A stretch of DNA of 33,550 bases from an uncultured Flavobacteriales bacterium (GTDB taxonomy: Bacteria > Bacteroidota > Bacteroidia > Flavobacteriales_D > Crocinitomicaceae). The notes beneath the pieces were generated by a model. It saw nothing but the letters and a program-made list of their open reading frames with translations. It had not been told where the DNA came from and ran no database searches. The position numbers and the translations under genes are program-made. The stretch is from contig CAJQPA010000027.1 in assembly GCA_905480145.1 (NCBI GenBank), forward strand, positions 1 to 33,550. The letters are read 5' to 3'. This document shows positions 1-8,603 of the stretch, piece by piece; within the stretch, counting starts at the first letter, position 1; each line of letters starts with the position of its first letter.

Positions 1-1
1 A

Positions 2-115
2 GAAGAGAAATTTATTGATGCAGAAATAACTACAATTCCAGAAGCGGGCCATTGGGTTCATGCAGAATCTCCAGAAGTCTTTTTGGATAGTTTGTTGTCT
101 TTTTGTTTGAGGTAA
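2..115 (+). CDS. Alpha/beta-fold hydrolase, C-terminal end only
   Basis: An open frame enters from the left edge and stops at TAA 113-115, giving 37 residues. The stretch GHWVHAESPEVF is the usual C-terminal block of small alpha/beta-hydrolases (YbfF/esterase-like): the His of GHW is the catalytic-triad histidine, and the following HAE-PE-F segment leads into the last helix. The nucleophile elbow and oxyanion loop lie outside the window, so the substrate cannot be told. Family placement rests on this one block but it is characteristic. Confidence 0.7.
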   Translation, partial: EEKFIDAEITTIPEAGHWVHAESPEVFLDSLLSFCLR

Positions 116-118
116 GAT

Positions 119-214
119 AATGGTCACTTCGAGAGCCTCAGCGACCATTGAATCTTTTGTCTTGACTAAGCTTTCATGTTGATTGTGCTCTTGTGTTGAC
201 TGAGGCTCTCGAAG
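119..214. repeat. REP-like inverted-repeat element in the intergenic gap
   Basis: Bases 127-141 (CTTCGAGAGCCTCAG) are the perfect reverse complement of 200-214 (CTGAGGCTCTCGAAG), 58 bases apart. The left arm lies inside a second, smaller inverted repeat, AATGGTC (119-125) with GACCATT (143-149). The sequence resembles short extragenic repeats of the type TGAG-C-TCGAAG that are abundant in many Bacteroidota and other genomes; that link is from general knowledge. The element sits between the end of the hydrolase and the promoter of the VWA gene. It lacks a U-tract after either stem, so it is not a standard terminator. Confidence 0.7.
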
Positions 215-261
215 TCATCACTCTTTTCTGTAACTAATCATTCTCAGCACCGTTTTTGTAG

Positions 262-269
262 TATATTTA
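262..269 (+). promoter_or_regulatory. Probable -7 box of the VWA gene
   Basis: TATATTTA matches the Bacteroidota -7 consensus TAnnTTTG except for the last base. It lies 1 base before the first ATG (271) and 4 bases before the second (274). The second spacing equals that seen at other genes here, which favours initiation at 274. No TTG -33 element is seen at the right distance. Confidence 0.4.
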
Positions 270-270
270 A

Positions 271-1731
271 ATGATGAAAGAATTTTTCCTTTTCCTATCT
301 ATTTTCGTTTGTTCTATCGGGTATTCTCAAATAGAATTCTCTGCCGTAAAATATGATTTTGGCGATTTAGAGTCTTACGATGTTCGTTATTTTGATGTTC
401 GCTTGAAGAACAATGGAGCCAAAGAGGCCTGGGTCTTAACGGTTAAAAAGCCACGAGAGGTTTCATACATTACTTCAAGGTCAATTATTTCTGTGGACAG
501 TTCTATCATTATTCGTTTTCAGGTCAACCCTGGGCAAAAAGGCAGATTTTCCTATGAGGTCAATGTCTTTACAAGTGATAGGGCAGATGCCACGAAAATT
601 AAAATTCAAGGAAATTTAAAAGACCTTCAACAAGACAATGGAACTGCATTTACCGATTGCCCAACTTTTTCTGATAGGCCGGGTGGCAGAAACCCCAATG
701 AATTTGATTTAACGGTAGTGACGATTGACAAAGAGACCCGAGAAGAATTGGCCAACTCAACGGTGACCATGATACAAGGTGGTCGTGAAATTTGGCGTCA
801 AGAAACCGATCGAAAAGGAAAGATTAAAGAAGACGCAACGCTCGGCTTGAGTTATTTTGTAGCAGACCATGAAGATTATTATTCGGCAGAATTGGGAGCG
901 TACGTTAATTTTAAGCGGAATTATATCATCGTTGAATTAGAGAAAGACAAGTCTGTGGTTGTCGAAGAGCCGCCAGTGATTGAACCACCGATTATCGATA
1001 CAACAGTTGTTGCAATCAATAATCCTGTTCCTGAACCAGAGCCGGAAGTAATTATTGAAATCGAGATTGACCCTACACCAACTCCGGAACCAAATGTACC
1101 CGAAGAAACTGTGGTCGAGACAACTCCGTTACCTCCTGGATTAACAGATTTGGATGAAGATAATTTTGATGAAGCCTATTTCGATCCTGTGAATATTGTC
1201 TTTATTCTGGATGTTTCTTCTTCAATGAAGCAAGTAGATAAAATCGAGTTGATGAAGTATTCTTTGATGCAATTAACAGATATGCTAAGGCCTCAAGATA
1301 AGTTTGGTATTGTAACTTATGCTTCGGATGCACGAGTGCTGCTAAAACCAACTTCTGGACGAGAAAAAGAAGCGATTAAAGACGAAATAGCAGAGCTAAA
1401 AGCATTTGGATATACATCAGGTGGTTCTGGGATAAAACTTGGATACAAGACAGCGAAAAGAGCCAAGATTGGCCAGGGTAAAAATCATGTCATCATTATC
1501 ACTGATGGAGCGTTCAATAGAAATTCAGACGATTACAAGAGATACATTAAAAAGTATCGAAAAAAAGGAATTACAATGTCTGTTGTAGGGATACGAAACA
1601 AATCTTCAGACGAGGCTGATATGAAAGAAGCAGCAGAACTAGGTGGAGGAAATTATGTTCCAATCATGAAACTAGCGGATGCGAAAAGAAATTTAAAACA
1701 AGAAGTTCGATTGCAATCGTATAAGTTCTAG
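271..1731 (+). CDS. Secreted von Willebrand factor A (VWA) domain protein
   Basis: An exported 486-residue protein of unknown specific role. Residues 1-20 form a signal peptide (likely cut after GYSQ). Residues 21-115 look like an Ig-type DUF1573/HYDIN-like domain (KYDFGDLESYDVRYFDV). Residues 145-225 resemble a CarboxypepD_reg-type beta domain, and 230-290 are a Pro/Glu-rich linker. A VWA domain follows from about 307 to the end. Its metal-ion adhesion site is intact: D314, S316 and S318 in LDVSSSM, a Thr near 382, and D412 in ITDGAF. VWA domains of this kind bind protein ligands through a divalent metal. There is no T9SS sorting tail, so it is probably periplasmic or surface-associated by another route. 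Start codons ATG 271 and ATG 274 are both possible. It shares the motif NGxAFTDxPxF (residues 123-133) with the secreted protein at 18055. Confidence 0.8.
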   Translation: MMKEFFLFLSIFVCSIGYSQIEFSAVKYDFGDLESYDVRYFDVRLKNNGAKEAWVLTVKKPREVSYITSRSIISVDSSIIIRFQVNPGQKGRFSYEVNVFTSDRADATKIKIQGNLKDLQQDNGTAFTDCPTFSDRPGGRNPNEFDLTVVTIDKETREELANSTVTMIQGGREIWRQETDRKGKIKEDATLGLSYFVADHEDYYSAELGAYVNFKRNYIIVELEKDKSVVVEEPPVIEPPIIDTTVVAINNPVPEPEPEVIIEIEIDPTPTPEPNVPEETVVETTPLPPGLTDLDEDNFDEAYFDPVNIVFILDVSSSMKQVDKIELMKYSLMQLTDMLRPQDKFGIVTYASDARVLLKPTSGREKEAIKDEIAELKAFGYTSGGSGIKLGYKTAKRAKIGQGKNHVIIITDGAFNRNSDDYKRYIKKYRKKGITMSVVGIRNKSSDEADMKEAAELGGGNYVPIMKLADAKRNLKQEVRLQSYKF

Positions 1732-1849
1732 AGAAATTATACGCCCAAGTTTGGCTTTAAAATAAGAGATTATAGTTCGAGGCTAGATCTCATCGCATAG
1801 AAAAGAGTTCGGGGCCCATCAGGTTGAAATTCCGTTAAGTTTTAAAAGC

Positions 1850-2000
1850 TGTTTGAGCCTTTTTGGGGCGAGTTCTTTTAAAATGAGGAATGAAATCTAG
1901 AAGGGTGAATGATTTTTTGCAGCGATAAAAGCATTTTTTGATTACTTTTTTACCTGTATTGAGTGTCGTCGAAATATGCTTTGGCAAAAAAGTGATAAAA
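1850..2000. repeat. Intergenic element with imperfect inverted repeat, nature unknown
   Basis: This lies in the 269-base gap between the convergent VWA gene and the membrane-protein gene. The arms TGATTACTTTTTTACC (1939-1954) and GGCAAAAAAGTGATAA (1983-1998) pair at 13 of 16 positions or more if G-U is allowed. The upstream part (about 1850-1950) has no open frame: translation in the frame with the fewest stops meets two stops in quick succession. The overall pattern resembles intergenic elements I recall from flavobacterial genomes, but I cannot confirm that here. No U-tract follows the stem in either direction. Confidence 0.35.
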
Positions 2001-2672
2001 CTATTCTCCAAGATTCTTCGAGAAATATACTTTGCCAGGATCCATCTCAGCTTCTAACTGAGTCAAAAAATCCTTCTTGGTACTCTCTTCGATACAATTT
2101 GATGGAAATGATAATTGTAAATCCTTGATGTAATCAAAGTAAATACTTTCTTGCTGCACACTGACTTTTCTTAAACCAGAAAAATATAATAGTGTAACTT
2201 CTCTATCCGCTACAATTAGAGCTTTAGAAGACAAGCCAATTCTAAAACCATCTTTTAGTAAACCAACGATTGCAAAAATAATATTGTCTACTACACCAAA
2301 TCCAAAAGCCAATGCAGGAGCCCATGCTTCTTTTGCGACAGTATACAATGCAATTGCTGCACAGAGCATAATGATAGCTTCCAATGCTTGATAAGTAACA
2401 ATTCTCTTCTTTCTTGCTTTACTAACAGAAGCATTCCATTTAAAACGTTTCGTTTTTGTAACAATGTTCATCCCCATCCATCTTTTAACAGAACGTCTGA
2501 GAAGTAATACCAAGATGAAAATCCCAATTCCTAAAAATATTTCAAATTTATAAGGGAGATATTGTCCTGTTGTTTTTAAAAACGTAAGAGGCATATCCAT
2601 CCCCACGTATATTGCAATCAACATCGTTGGAAATAGAATAAAGCTCAACATCACATTGATGAAACTATTCAT
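2001..2672 (-). CDS. Small integral membrane protein, function unknown
   Basis: A 223-residue protein I do not recognise. It has about four hydrophobic segments: roughly residues 4-24 (INVMLSFILFPTMLIAIYVG), 43-59, 94-111, and 119-139. A short basic cytoplasmic loop (KRFKWNASVSKARKKR) lies between the second and third. The last 75 residues are soluble and mixed in charge. The ATG overlaps the end of the DUF349 gene by 8 bases, so the two are almost certainly translated from one mRNA. The pairing is the only functional clue. No enzyme motif is visible. Confidence 0.75.
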   Translation of the reverse strand: MNSFINVMLSFILFPTMLIAIYVGMDMPLTFLKTTGQYLPYKFEIFLGIGIFILVLLLRRSVKRWMGMNIVTKTKRFKWNASVSKARKKRIVTYQALEAIIMLCAAIALYTVAKEAWAPALAFGFGVVDNIIFAIVGLLKDGFRIGLSSKALIVADREVTLLYFSGLRKVSVQQESIYFDYIKDLQLSFPSNCIEESTKKDFLTQLEAEMDPGKVYFSKNLGE

Positions 2673-4398
2673 TCGGAATCATTTTTAATTGTGCCTTAAT
2701 CCCAGCGATTTTTTCTTTCGCCTTCGCTACTTTTTTCTCAACTTCTTCTTTTAAAGCATTCGCACCTTTGCTGTTTGCAAAGAACCCTAAATTATTTTCA
2801 AGTTGAGTTATTTCCTTTTGTTGAGCATCGATTGATTTTCTTAAATCAAACTTCATATCCTCAAATTGTCTAGAAGAATTAGAACCTCCTTTTAGCATGT
2901 CAATTTTCGCTTCGAAAAGAATTTGAGCTTGCTCTTCAGCCCCCATCTTGATAGATTTGTAATGCCCATCCATTGCTTTTTTATAAGCATTGAAAACATC
3001 GTCTTTCTGTTTGATTGGAACGTGCCCAATACTATTGAATTCAGCCGTAAATTTTTTCAATTCGGCAAGTACTTCGGCCTTATCATCAGATGGCTTGTAT
3101 TTCTCTATCGAAGAAAGAATCGCCATCTTTAATTTCAAATTTTCTTCGTTGGCAACATCCTTTGCGTCAAAATGTTTCTGTCTCGCATCAAAAAATCCAT
3201 CGCAGGCTTTACGGAATTCTTTCCATAATTTTTGCTCGTTCTTCACACCAGAATGACCAATCGTTTTCCACTGAGACTGCAATTGTTTTAGCTGACCAGC
3301 CGTTTCTTTCCAATCTTGAGATTCGCTTAGTTTTTTAGCCCTTTCTACCAATAGCTTTTTCTTATCGGCAAGCTTATCAAACTCTTGTTGAATGTCTCCG
3401 AAAAATGCTTTTTTAGCATCAAAAAACTCGTCACATACAGCTCTGAACTCTTTCCAGATGATATCGTTTTCTTTCTTTGGTCCAAAACCAACAGCTTTCC
3501 ACGTTGCTTGAGTTGCAATTATTTTTTTCGTTACAACGTCCCAAGACTTAACAGAGTCAAGACCATCTTTTTCAGCAACCAATAATTTAGTCTCTTCTAA
3601 AAGGGCTTGTTTTTGATTTAAGTTCTCTTGTAATTTAGCACGACGGTCATCATAAAAGCGATTGATTTTGTTATAAACAGATTTTACTTCTGTCCAATAA
3701 CCTTCTTTTAACTTTTCCCATTCTTCATTTGGAACTGGTCCTATTTCATCCCAGTTGTTTTGAAGAACTTTCAATTGTGCTTCGACCTCTTTGATTGATT
3801 TAACTTCATTAAGTTGCTTCAATTCTTCAATTAACTTCCCTTTTAATTGAGAGTTACGATGAAAATCGTGGTCTTTTAATTCTTTGTATATCTTAATGTT
3901 ATAGAAGAAATCCTCAAGTAATTTAGAGTAATCACCCTGAATAGAATTCCTTTTATCTCTTGGAATATCTCCAATTTCTTTCCAGCGTTCTTGAATTTCT
4001 TTCAAAGCTCCAAAGGCAGAGCCGATGTTTTCCTCCGAAGTAACAACTTCCTGAAGTCGTTTAATTAAACTTTGTTTTTCTGATAAGTTTTTGGCTTCTG
4101 AAGAATTCTTCTCTTCAATAATGGCATTCTTTTTTTCCTTATATGCAGTATAAATCGAATAGAATTCTTCTTTGAGTTGAAGTAGCTCTTCTGTTTTTTG
4201 TGCCGCTTGAACTTTCACCTCACCCATTGTTTCAGGAGTTTTTTGTGCTTCCAATTCGCTTACTTGAATTTTCCTTTCTTCCTCTAGAATGTAGTCTCCA
4301 AACTTACTGCGGAGTTCATTCACTTCTCTGCTTACTGCAAGTGCATTTTCATTCTCTGCATATGCCTTAATCTCTTCTAAAAAATTCAATACTTCCAT
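2665..4398 (-). CDS. DUF349-repeat coiled-coil protein
   Basis: A 577-residue, highly charged, mostly alpha-helical cytoplasmic protein. It carries five DUF349 repeats, each with a W/F-x-x-(I/V)-G-x-x-P-type core. They lie near residues 139-170 (RWKEIGDIP), 216-247 (NWDEIGPVP), 300-335 (TWKAVGFGP), 377-411 (QWKTIGHSG) and 453-480 (EFNSIGHVP). The central two also share a WKEFRxxCDxFFDA stretch. Lys/Glu-rich helices join the repeats, and a final coiled coil runs from about 520. DUF349 proteins are widespread in Bacteroidota and their molecular role is not settled. The gene follows the PfkB gene by 48 bases and overlaps the next gene by 8. Confidence 0.9.
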   Translation of the reverse strand: MEVLNFLEEIKAYAENENALAVSREVNELRSKFGDYILEEERKIQVSELEAQKTPETMGEVKVQAAQKTEELLQLKEEFYSIYTAYKEKKNAIIEEKNSSEAKNLSEKQSLIKRLQEVVTSEENIGSAFGALKEIQERWKEIGDIPRDKRNSIQGDYSKLLEDFFYNIKIYKELKDHDFHRNSQLKGKLIEELKQLNEVKSIKEVEAQLKVLQNNWDEIGPVPNEEWEKLKEGYWTEVKSVYNKINRFYDDRRAKLQENLNQKQALLEETKLLVAEKDGLDSVKSWDVVTKKIIATQATWKAVGFGPKKENDIIWKEFRAVCDEFFDAKKAFFGDIQQEFDKLADKKKLLVERAKKLSESQDWKETAGQLKQLQSQWKTIGHSGVKNEQKLWKEFRKACDGFFDARQKHFDAKDVANEENLKLKMAILSSIEKYKPSDDKAEVLAELKKFTAEFNSIGHVPIKQKDDVFNAYKKAMDGHYKSIKMGAEEQAQILFEAKIDMLKGGSNSSRQFEDMKFDLRKSIDAQQKEITQLENNLGFFANSKGANALKEEVEKKVAKAKEKIAGIKAQLKMIPNE

Positions 4399-4412
4399 AA
4401 TCAGGGTTAATA

Positions 4413-4435
4413 TACTCGTGTTATAGTTTCGAGTA
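4413..4435. repeat. Small inverted repeat in the PfkB-DUF349 gap
   Basis: TACTCG (4413-4418) and CGAGTA (4430-4435) form a perfect 6-bp inverted repeat with an 11-base centre. It lies just upstream of the DUF349 start codon. It could be a small 5'-UTR hairpin or a protein-binding site. No U-tract follows, so it is not a terminator. Confidence 0.35.
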
Positions 4436-4446
4436 GATTCAAAAAT

Positions 4447-5376
4447 TTATACGATTTCTCTTACAATGTCAAAATTTGCCAAAGACACAAATTCCTCAAC
4501 TCTTTTCGACATGTCTTCATTCGTTATAGTCGTCAATCGCTCTGTTCCGAATTTCTCACAGCAAAATGAAGCAAGAGCAGAACCGTGAATAATTGCACGT
4601 TTCATGTTGTCAAAAGAGATGTCATCCGTACTAGCTAAGTAACCCATGAATCCACCTGCAAAAGTATCTCCTGCTCCTGTTGGATCAAATACTTCTTCTA
4701 ACGGAAGTGCCGGTGCGTAAAATAAATTGTCGTTGTGAAACAACAACGCTCCGTGTTCACCTTTTTTGATGATTAAATACTTAGGACCCAAGGCACGAAT
4801 AACTTTCGAAGCTTTTACCAATGAATACTCTCCAGACAATTGACGCGCTTCTTCATCGTTGATGATTAAAACATCAACCATAGAAATAGTTTTCTTCAAG
4901 TCATCCATTGCAATGTCCATCCAGAAATTCATCGTGTCCATAGCTACCAATTTTGGTCTTTTGGTCAAACGTTCGATGACTGTGCTTTGCACTTGAGGAC
5001 TTAAGTTACCTAACATGAGGTAATCAACACCTTGGTAGCTTTCTGGGATGATTGGATCAAAATGTTCTAAGACATTTAGTTCCGTAACTAAAGTGTCTCT
5101 TGAGTTCATATCATTGTGATATTTCCCGGACCAGAAAAATGTTTTTTCTCCTTGCTTTATTTGTAAACCGTCAAGGTTAACATTTAAACTAGATAGTTGA
5201 TCTAACATTGATTGTGGAAAATCCTCTCCAACGACAGAAACAATTTTCTGTTCAACCTTAAAAAACGAAGAAGCTAATGCGATATATGTTCCCGCACCAC
5301 CAATAATTTTATCTGTTTTCCCAAAAGGTGTTTCAATTGCGTCAAAAGCAACTGATCCGACTGTAAGTAAGCTCAT
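4447..5376 (-). CDS. PfkB-family (ribokinase-like) sugar/nucleoside kinase
   Basis: A 309-residue ATP-dependent kinase of the ribokinase superfamily. The N-terminal Gly-rich substrate-binding motif is IIGGAGTYIA (about 25-34). The C-terminal signature DPTGAGDTFAGGF (231-243) holds the anion hole and the catalytic base D237. The length is normal for the family. Close relatives in Bacteroidota are usually annotated only as carbohydrate kinases, and the substrate (sugar, nucleoside or fructose phosphate) cannot be read from the sequence. It is the first gene of a probable three-gene minus-strand unit with the DUF349 protein and the small membrane protein. ATG start; a -7-like box lies 23 bases upstream. 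Confidence 0.9.
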   Translation of the reverse strand: MSLLTVGSVAFDAIETPFGKTDKIIGGAGTYIALASSFFKVEQKIVSVVGEDFPQSMLDQLSSLNVNLDGLQIKQGEKTFFWSGKYHNDMNSRDTLVTELNVLEHFDPIIPESYQGVDYLMLGNLSPQVQSTVIERLTKRPKLVAMDTMNFWMDIAMDDLKKTISMVDVLIINDEEARQLSGEYSLVKASKVIRALGPKYLIIKKGEHGALLFHNDNLFYAPALPLEEVFDPTGAGDTFAGGFMGYLASTDDISFDNMKRAIIHGSALASFCCEKFGTERLTTITNEDMSKRVEEFVSLANFDIVREIV

Positions 5377-5399
5377 GTTTTGTGTTTTTTTTCTGGCTT

Positions 5400-5407
5400 C
5401 AAAGATA
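5400..5407 (-). promoter_or_regulatory. Probable -7 box of the PfkB-DUF349 unit
   Basis: Read on the minus strand this is TATCTTTG, a perfect TAnnTTTG. It lies 23 bases before the PfkB ATG. I do not see a clear TTG -33 element 17-23 bases further upstream. The rest of the 249-base gap up to the AsmA-like gene contains only a small palindrome, CTAAT-A-ATTAG (5486-5496). Confidence 0.5.
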
Positions 5408-5613
5408 TATAAACTATTGATTATTTCCGCCTTGATATCGCAATATTATTGGTTTTAGCCGTATTAGACAGAAGAGGTTTGCGATCTAATAATTAGTTCA
5501 GAAGAAATGGAAGCATACATTAAAATGGAAGATTCTTGCTTTTCGGTAACAAACCAAACATTCCACCGTTAATAATTATAGTTGAATGATACATAAACAG
5601 TGGTTGTATACCT

Positions 5614-5621
5614 TAATTTCG
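5614..5621 (+). promoter_or_regulatory. Possible -7 box of the AsmA-like gene
   Basis: TAATTTCG differs from TAnnTTTG at one base and ends 4 bases before the ATG at 5626. The position matches other genes in the window. No -33 element is seen, so confidence is low. Confidence 0.3.
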
Positions 5622-5625
5622 TTCT

Positions 5626-8298
5626 ATGTCAAAAATGCGCTTCTTTAAAATACTGAAATGGCTCGGAGGAATTCTTCTGGGGTTATTCCTTGGCGTTTCT
5701 TTGGCGCTCTATGTTTTTAAAGATGATATTTGCAATGCAGTAATAAAGGAGATGAACAATCATCTAAAAGCTAAAGTCGCGGTATCAAAAGTGGACCTGG
5801 CGTTTTGGGGTTCATTTCCGAATTTATCTGTTGATTTCAATGAAGTTTTTATTAAAGATAGTTACGTTGGGTCTTCTGACATGGATACGCTTTTGTATTC
5901 TGAAAAAATTCGATTCAAATTGAATCCGATGGATATTTGGAGCGAGAATTACACGGTTAAATCCATAGAAATATCTCGAGGAACATTGAAAATGAAAGTC
6001 AATGAAGAAGGCGAGACCAACTATGATGTTTTAAACTCAACATCGGATTCAATCGAAAGTAAGTCCTTTGATTTGAACTTGAAATCGGTAGAATTCGAAG
6101 ATTTTGGATATGCCTATATCAACAATAAAACGAATCAAGAATATAGAACTAAAATAAATTCGATGCAACTCGAGGGAGCTTTGAGTTCTTCCGTTTTTAC
6201 CACCAAGGCAAAAGTTGATGTTCATGTAAACTCTGCCAGAAGCGGAGAAGTAGATTTAATTTCAAATCAACCAGCCATTTTGGATGTTGTGGTCAATGTC
6301 AATAAAGATTCCGCAACGGTTTCTATTCCAAATTCTACCATTTTAGTATCCGATCTTCCTTTCAACTTCGATGCAGAAGTTGATTCAACAGGCTTTGAAA
6401 TTAATTTAAGTGGCAAAAATCTAAACATTAGGGATGCAGCCAATAAAATAGCAATGCGTCAACTGAACAGTATTAAGACTTTTGAGGGGCAAGGAGTACT
6501 TCTGTTTGATTTGAACTTAAAGCAAGTTACAGGTTCCAATAAACCGATTCAAATTAATTGTTCGTTTGGAGTAAAGAGTGGCAACCTGCGAATTCCTTCT
6601 TCAGGAATAGCACTCAATAAAATTAAGCTTGATGGGGAATACTCTAATGCGAAAGGTGTAAAAAAGGAGAAACTAGAATTGAAGAATGTTTCTTTCAATA
6701 CGAAAGGCGGCCCGTTCAATGGGAATTTAATCTTGACTAATTTTGATGCTCCCATTTTTAAGGGAAACGCCAACGGTCATCTCGATTTGAATGTTTTACA
6801 TTCGCTTTACAAAATTCCGAATGTTGAAAAATTGCAGGGAGCAGTCAATGTGCGTTCTCAATTCAAGATTCAGGGAAAACCACAGGACAATGGCATGGTA
6901 AATTATGACATTACGAGATGTGAAGGCTCTGTCGAGCTGCTCGATGTAATGACTAAAATTGTTAATGATAAACGAATTTTTTCTTCTGTGAATGGAATGG
7001 TTTATTTAAGAAACAACGATGCTGGAATTGATGATGTCTCATTAAAAGTTGGGGGCTCTGATTTTAAAATAAATGGCATTTTTAAAGAAGTGTTTGACTA
7101 CTTCGGAAACAAAGGTGATCTAGATGCCAATCTTGAGATTCAAAGTAACCTCATTAGCATGCAAGATTTGGGCTCTGATTCAAAAGAAGAATTAAAAATT
7201 CAAAGTGGTAGGATATTTATTCTTCCTAATAATATCCGTGGAAAGGTTTATTTAGATGTTAAAAAGCTGAAATACGACAACCATTTATTTGAGAGCATTA
7301 GAGGTAATATGTCCATGTCTAAGCGAATTGTTCATTTCCCTAAGGTTTCTTTGGTTAATGGAGGAGCCGAAGTCCGAGGTTCATTAACCATAGAGGAACG
7401 TACGCCAGAAATTTTCTATGTTTCGAGTCAATTGGTTTCAAAGAATATTGATTTCACTAAGTTGTTTAATGAATGGGATAATTTCAAGCAAGAAGTTATT
7501 TTAAGTGAGAACATTGAAGGCTTAGCGCAAGCGAATGTTTCTTTTTCTGCACCTTTCGATTTAAGGTCAGGGATCATTTCAAATCAAATTAAATCTCAAA
7601 TCGGAATTCAAATTGACAATGGGCGCCTGAAAAACGTACCAACATTTAAATCAATTATTGAAAGTTTGAGAGCATCCAGCTTAAAAACTATTTTAGGGAA
7701 AGAAAATATTAATGCATTTGGAACCAAATTGAATGATTTGAAATTTGACCAATTAAAGAATACAATTATCATTAAAAATGGAGTGTTGACCATTCCAACA
7801 ATGTCGATCAATTCTTCTGCTTTGAATGTCGTGGTCTCTGGAAAGCATACCTTTGAAAATAAAATAGATTACCGTTTCGGATTTAGATTCAAAGATTTAA
7901 AGAAGAAAAAAGAGAGTGAATTTGGTGAAATAATAGACGATGGTTCAGGTTTTAGAGTGTTTATGCGAATGTTTGGGATGTTAGATGATCCAGTCATTGA
8001 ATGGGATAAACAATCTAGAAAAGAACAATCAAAAGAAAAAATTGAGGCCGAAAAACAAACGACGAAGTCTATATTGAAATCAGAATTTGGCATCTTCAAA
8101 AACGACACGACCGTCAAAGATTATGTTAAAGAGGTAATTCCGAAGGAAGAATTAATTATAAATTTCGACCCATTGAAATCAATTGATACAATAATAGAGA
8201 GTAAAATACCAAAGAAGGATACAAAACTAAATCGCTGGCTTGATAAAATGAAAAAGCAAGAGGAGGCAGAAAAGAAAGAAGATTTTATTATAGATTAA
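5626..8298 (+). CDS. AsmA-like outer-membrane biogenesis protein
   Basis: An 890-residue inner-membrane-anchored periplasmic protein. A single N-terminal transmembrane helix (about 8-30, ILKWLGGILLGLFLGVSLAL) is followed directly by the AsmA-type opening: repeated amphipathic beta-strands with AKVAVSKVDLAFWGSFPNLSVDF near 50-70. The remaining body is a long series of beta-strand repeats of the AsmA/TamB/YhdP type, proteins thought to form lipid-conducting bridges between membranes. The last 120 residues are highly charged (KKKESEF, EKQTTKSI, KKQEEAEKKED). Met1 and Met4 are both possible starts; 5626 is kept because the -7-like box fits it. It is followed 17 bases later by the DUF1456 gene. 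The exact substrate is unknown. Confidence 0.85.
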   Translation: MSKMRFFKILKWLGGILLGLFLGVSLALYVFKDDICNAVIKEMNNHLKAKVAVSKVDLAFWGSFPNLSVDFNEVFIKDSYVGSSDMDTLLYSEKIRFKLNPMDIWSENYTVKSIEISRGTLKMKVNEEGETNYDVLNSTSDSIESKSFDLNLKSVEFEDFGYAYINNKTNQEYRTKINSMQLEGALSSSVFTTKAKVDVHVNSARSGEVDLISNQPAILDVVVNVNKDSATVSIPNSTILVSDLPFNFDAEVDSTGFEINLSGKNLNIRDAANKIAMRQLNSIKTFEGQGVLLFDLNLKQVTGSNKPIQINCSFGVKSGNLRIPSSGIALNKIKLDGEYSNAKGVKKEKLELKNVSFNTKGGPFNGNLILTNFDAPIFKGNANGHLDLNVLHSLYKIPNVEKLQGAVNVRSQFKIQGKPQDNGMVNYDITRCEGSVELLDVMTKIVNDKRIFSSVNGMVYLRNNDAGIDDVSLKVGGSDFKINGIFKEVFDYFGNKGDLDANLEIQSNLISMQDLGSDSKEELKIQSGRIFILPNNIRGKVYLDVKKLKYDNHLFESIRGNMSMSKRIVHFPKVSLVNGGAEVRGSLTIEERTPEIFYVSSQLVSKNIDFTKLFNEWDNFKQEVILSENIEGLAQANVSFSAPFDLRSGIISNQIKSQIGIQIDNGRLKNVPTFKSIIESLRASSLKTILGKENINAFGTKLNDLKFDQLKNTIIIKNGVLTIPTMSINSSALNVVVSGKHTFENKIDYRFGFRFKDLKKKKESEFGEIIDDGSGFRVFMRMFGMLDDPVIEWDKQSRKEQSKEKIEAEKQTTKSILKSEFGIFKNDTTVKDYVKEVIPKEELIINFDPLKSIDTIIESKIPKKDTKLNRWLDKMKKQEEAEKKEDFIID

Positions 8299-8315
8299 CA
8301 CTTAAGAGAATAATT

Positions 8316-8582
8316 ATGGGATTGACAAATAATGATATTATGAAAAAGTTGCGGGTTGCATTAAAAATGCGCGATGATGATATCGTAGAGGTATTAAAAC
8401 TTGTGGACTTTAGAATAAGTAAGACTGAATTGAGTGCCTTCTTTAGAAGTGAGGATCATCCTAAATATATGGAGTGCCAGGATCAGATTCTGAGAAATTT
8501 CTTGAATGGATTAATTATCTATAAGCGTGGTCCACGAGAAGATAAGCGTCCAGGAAAGAGAAAGGAAGAGAATAATTCATAA
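8316..8582 (+). CDS. DUF1456 (YehS-like) protein, single domain
   Basis: An 88-residue cytoplasmic protein. It matches one DUF1456 unit: TNNDIMKKLRVAL at the start, then DDIVEVLKLVDFRISKTELSAFF, and the diagnostic LRNFLNGLIIYKRG near the end. DUF1456 proteins such as E. coli YehS usually carry two tandem copies (about 150 residues), so this one is half-length; the tail after the domain is basic (REDKRPGKRKEE). Function is unknown for the family. It lies 17 bases after the AsmA-like gene and 21 before dusB, which has its own -7 box. Confidence 0.85.
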   Translation: MGLTNNDIMKKLRVALKMRDDDIVEVLKLVDFRISKTELSAFFRSEDHPKYMECQDQILRNFLNGLIIYKRGPREDKRPGKRKEENNS

Positions 8583-8590
8583 TTCCTACG

Positions 8591-8598
8591 TATCTTTG
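8591..8598 (+). promoter_or_regulatory. -7 box of dusB
   Basis: TATCTTTG is a perfect TAnnTTTG and ends 5 bases before the dusB ATG. Transcription from it would begin at or next to the start codon, giving a leaderless mRNA. It lies in the 21-base gap after the DUF1456 gene. No TTG -33 element is visible. Confidence 0.55.
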
Positions 8599-8603
8599 CG
8601 CCC

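Noticed and set aside
1939-1998. Bidirectional terminator between the VWA and membrane-protein genes
   Set aside because: The stem is imperfect, the arms are 28 bases apart, and no U-tract follows in either direction.
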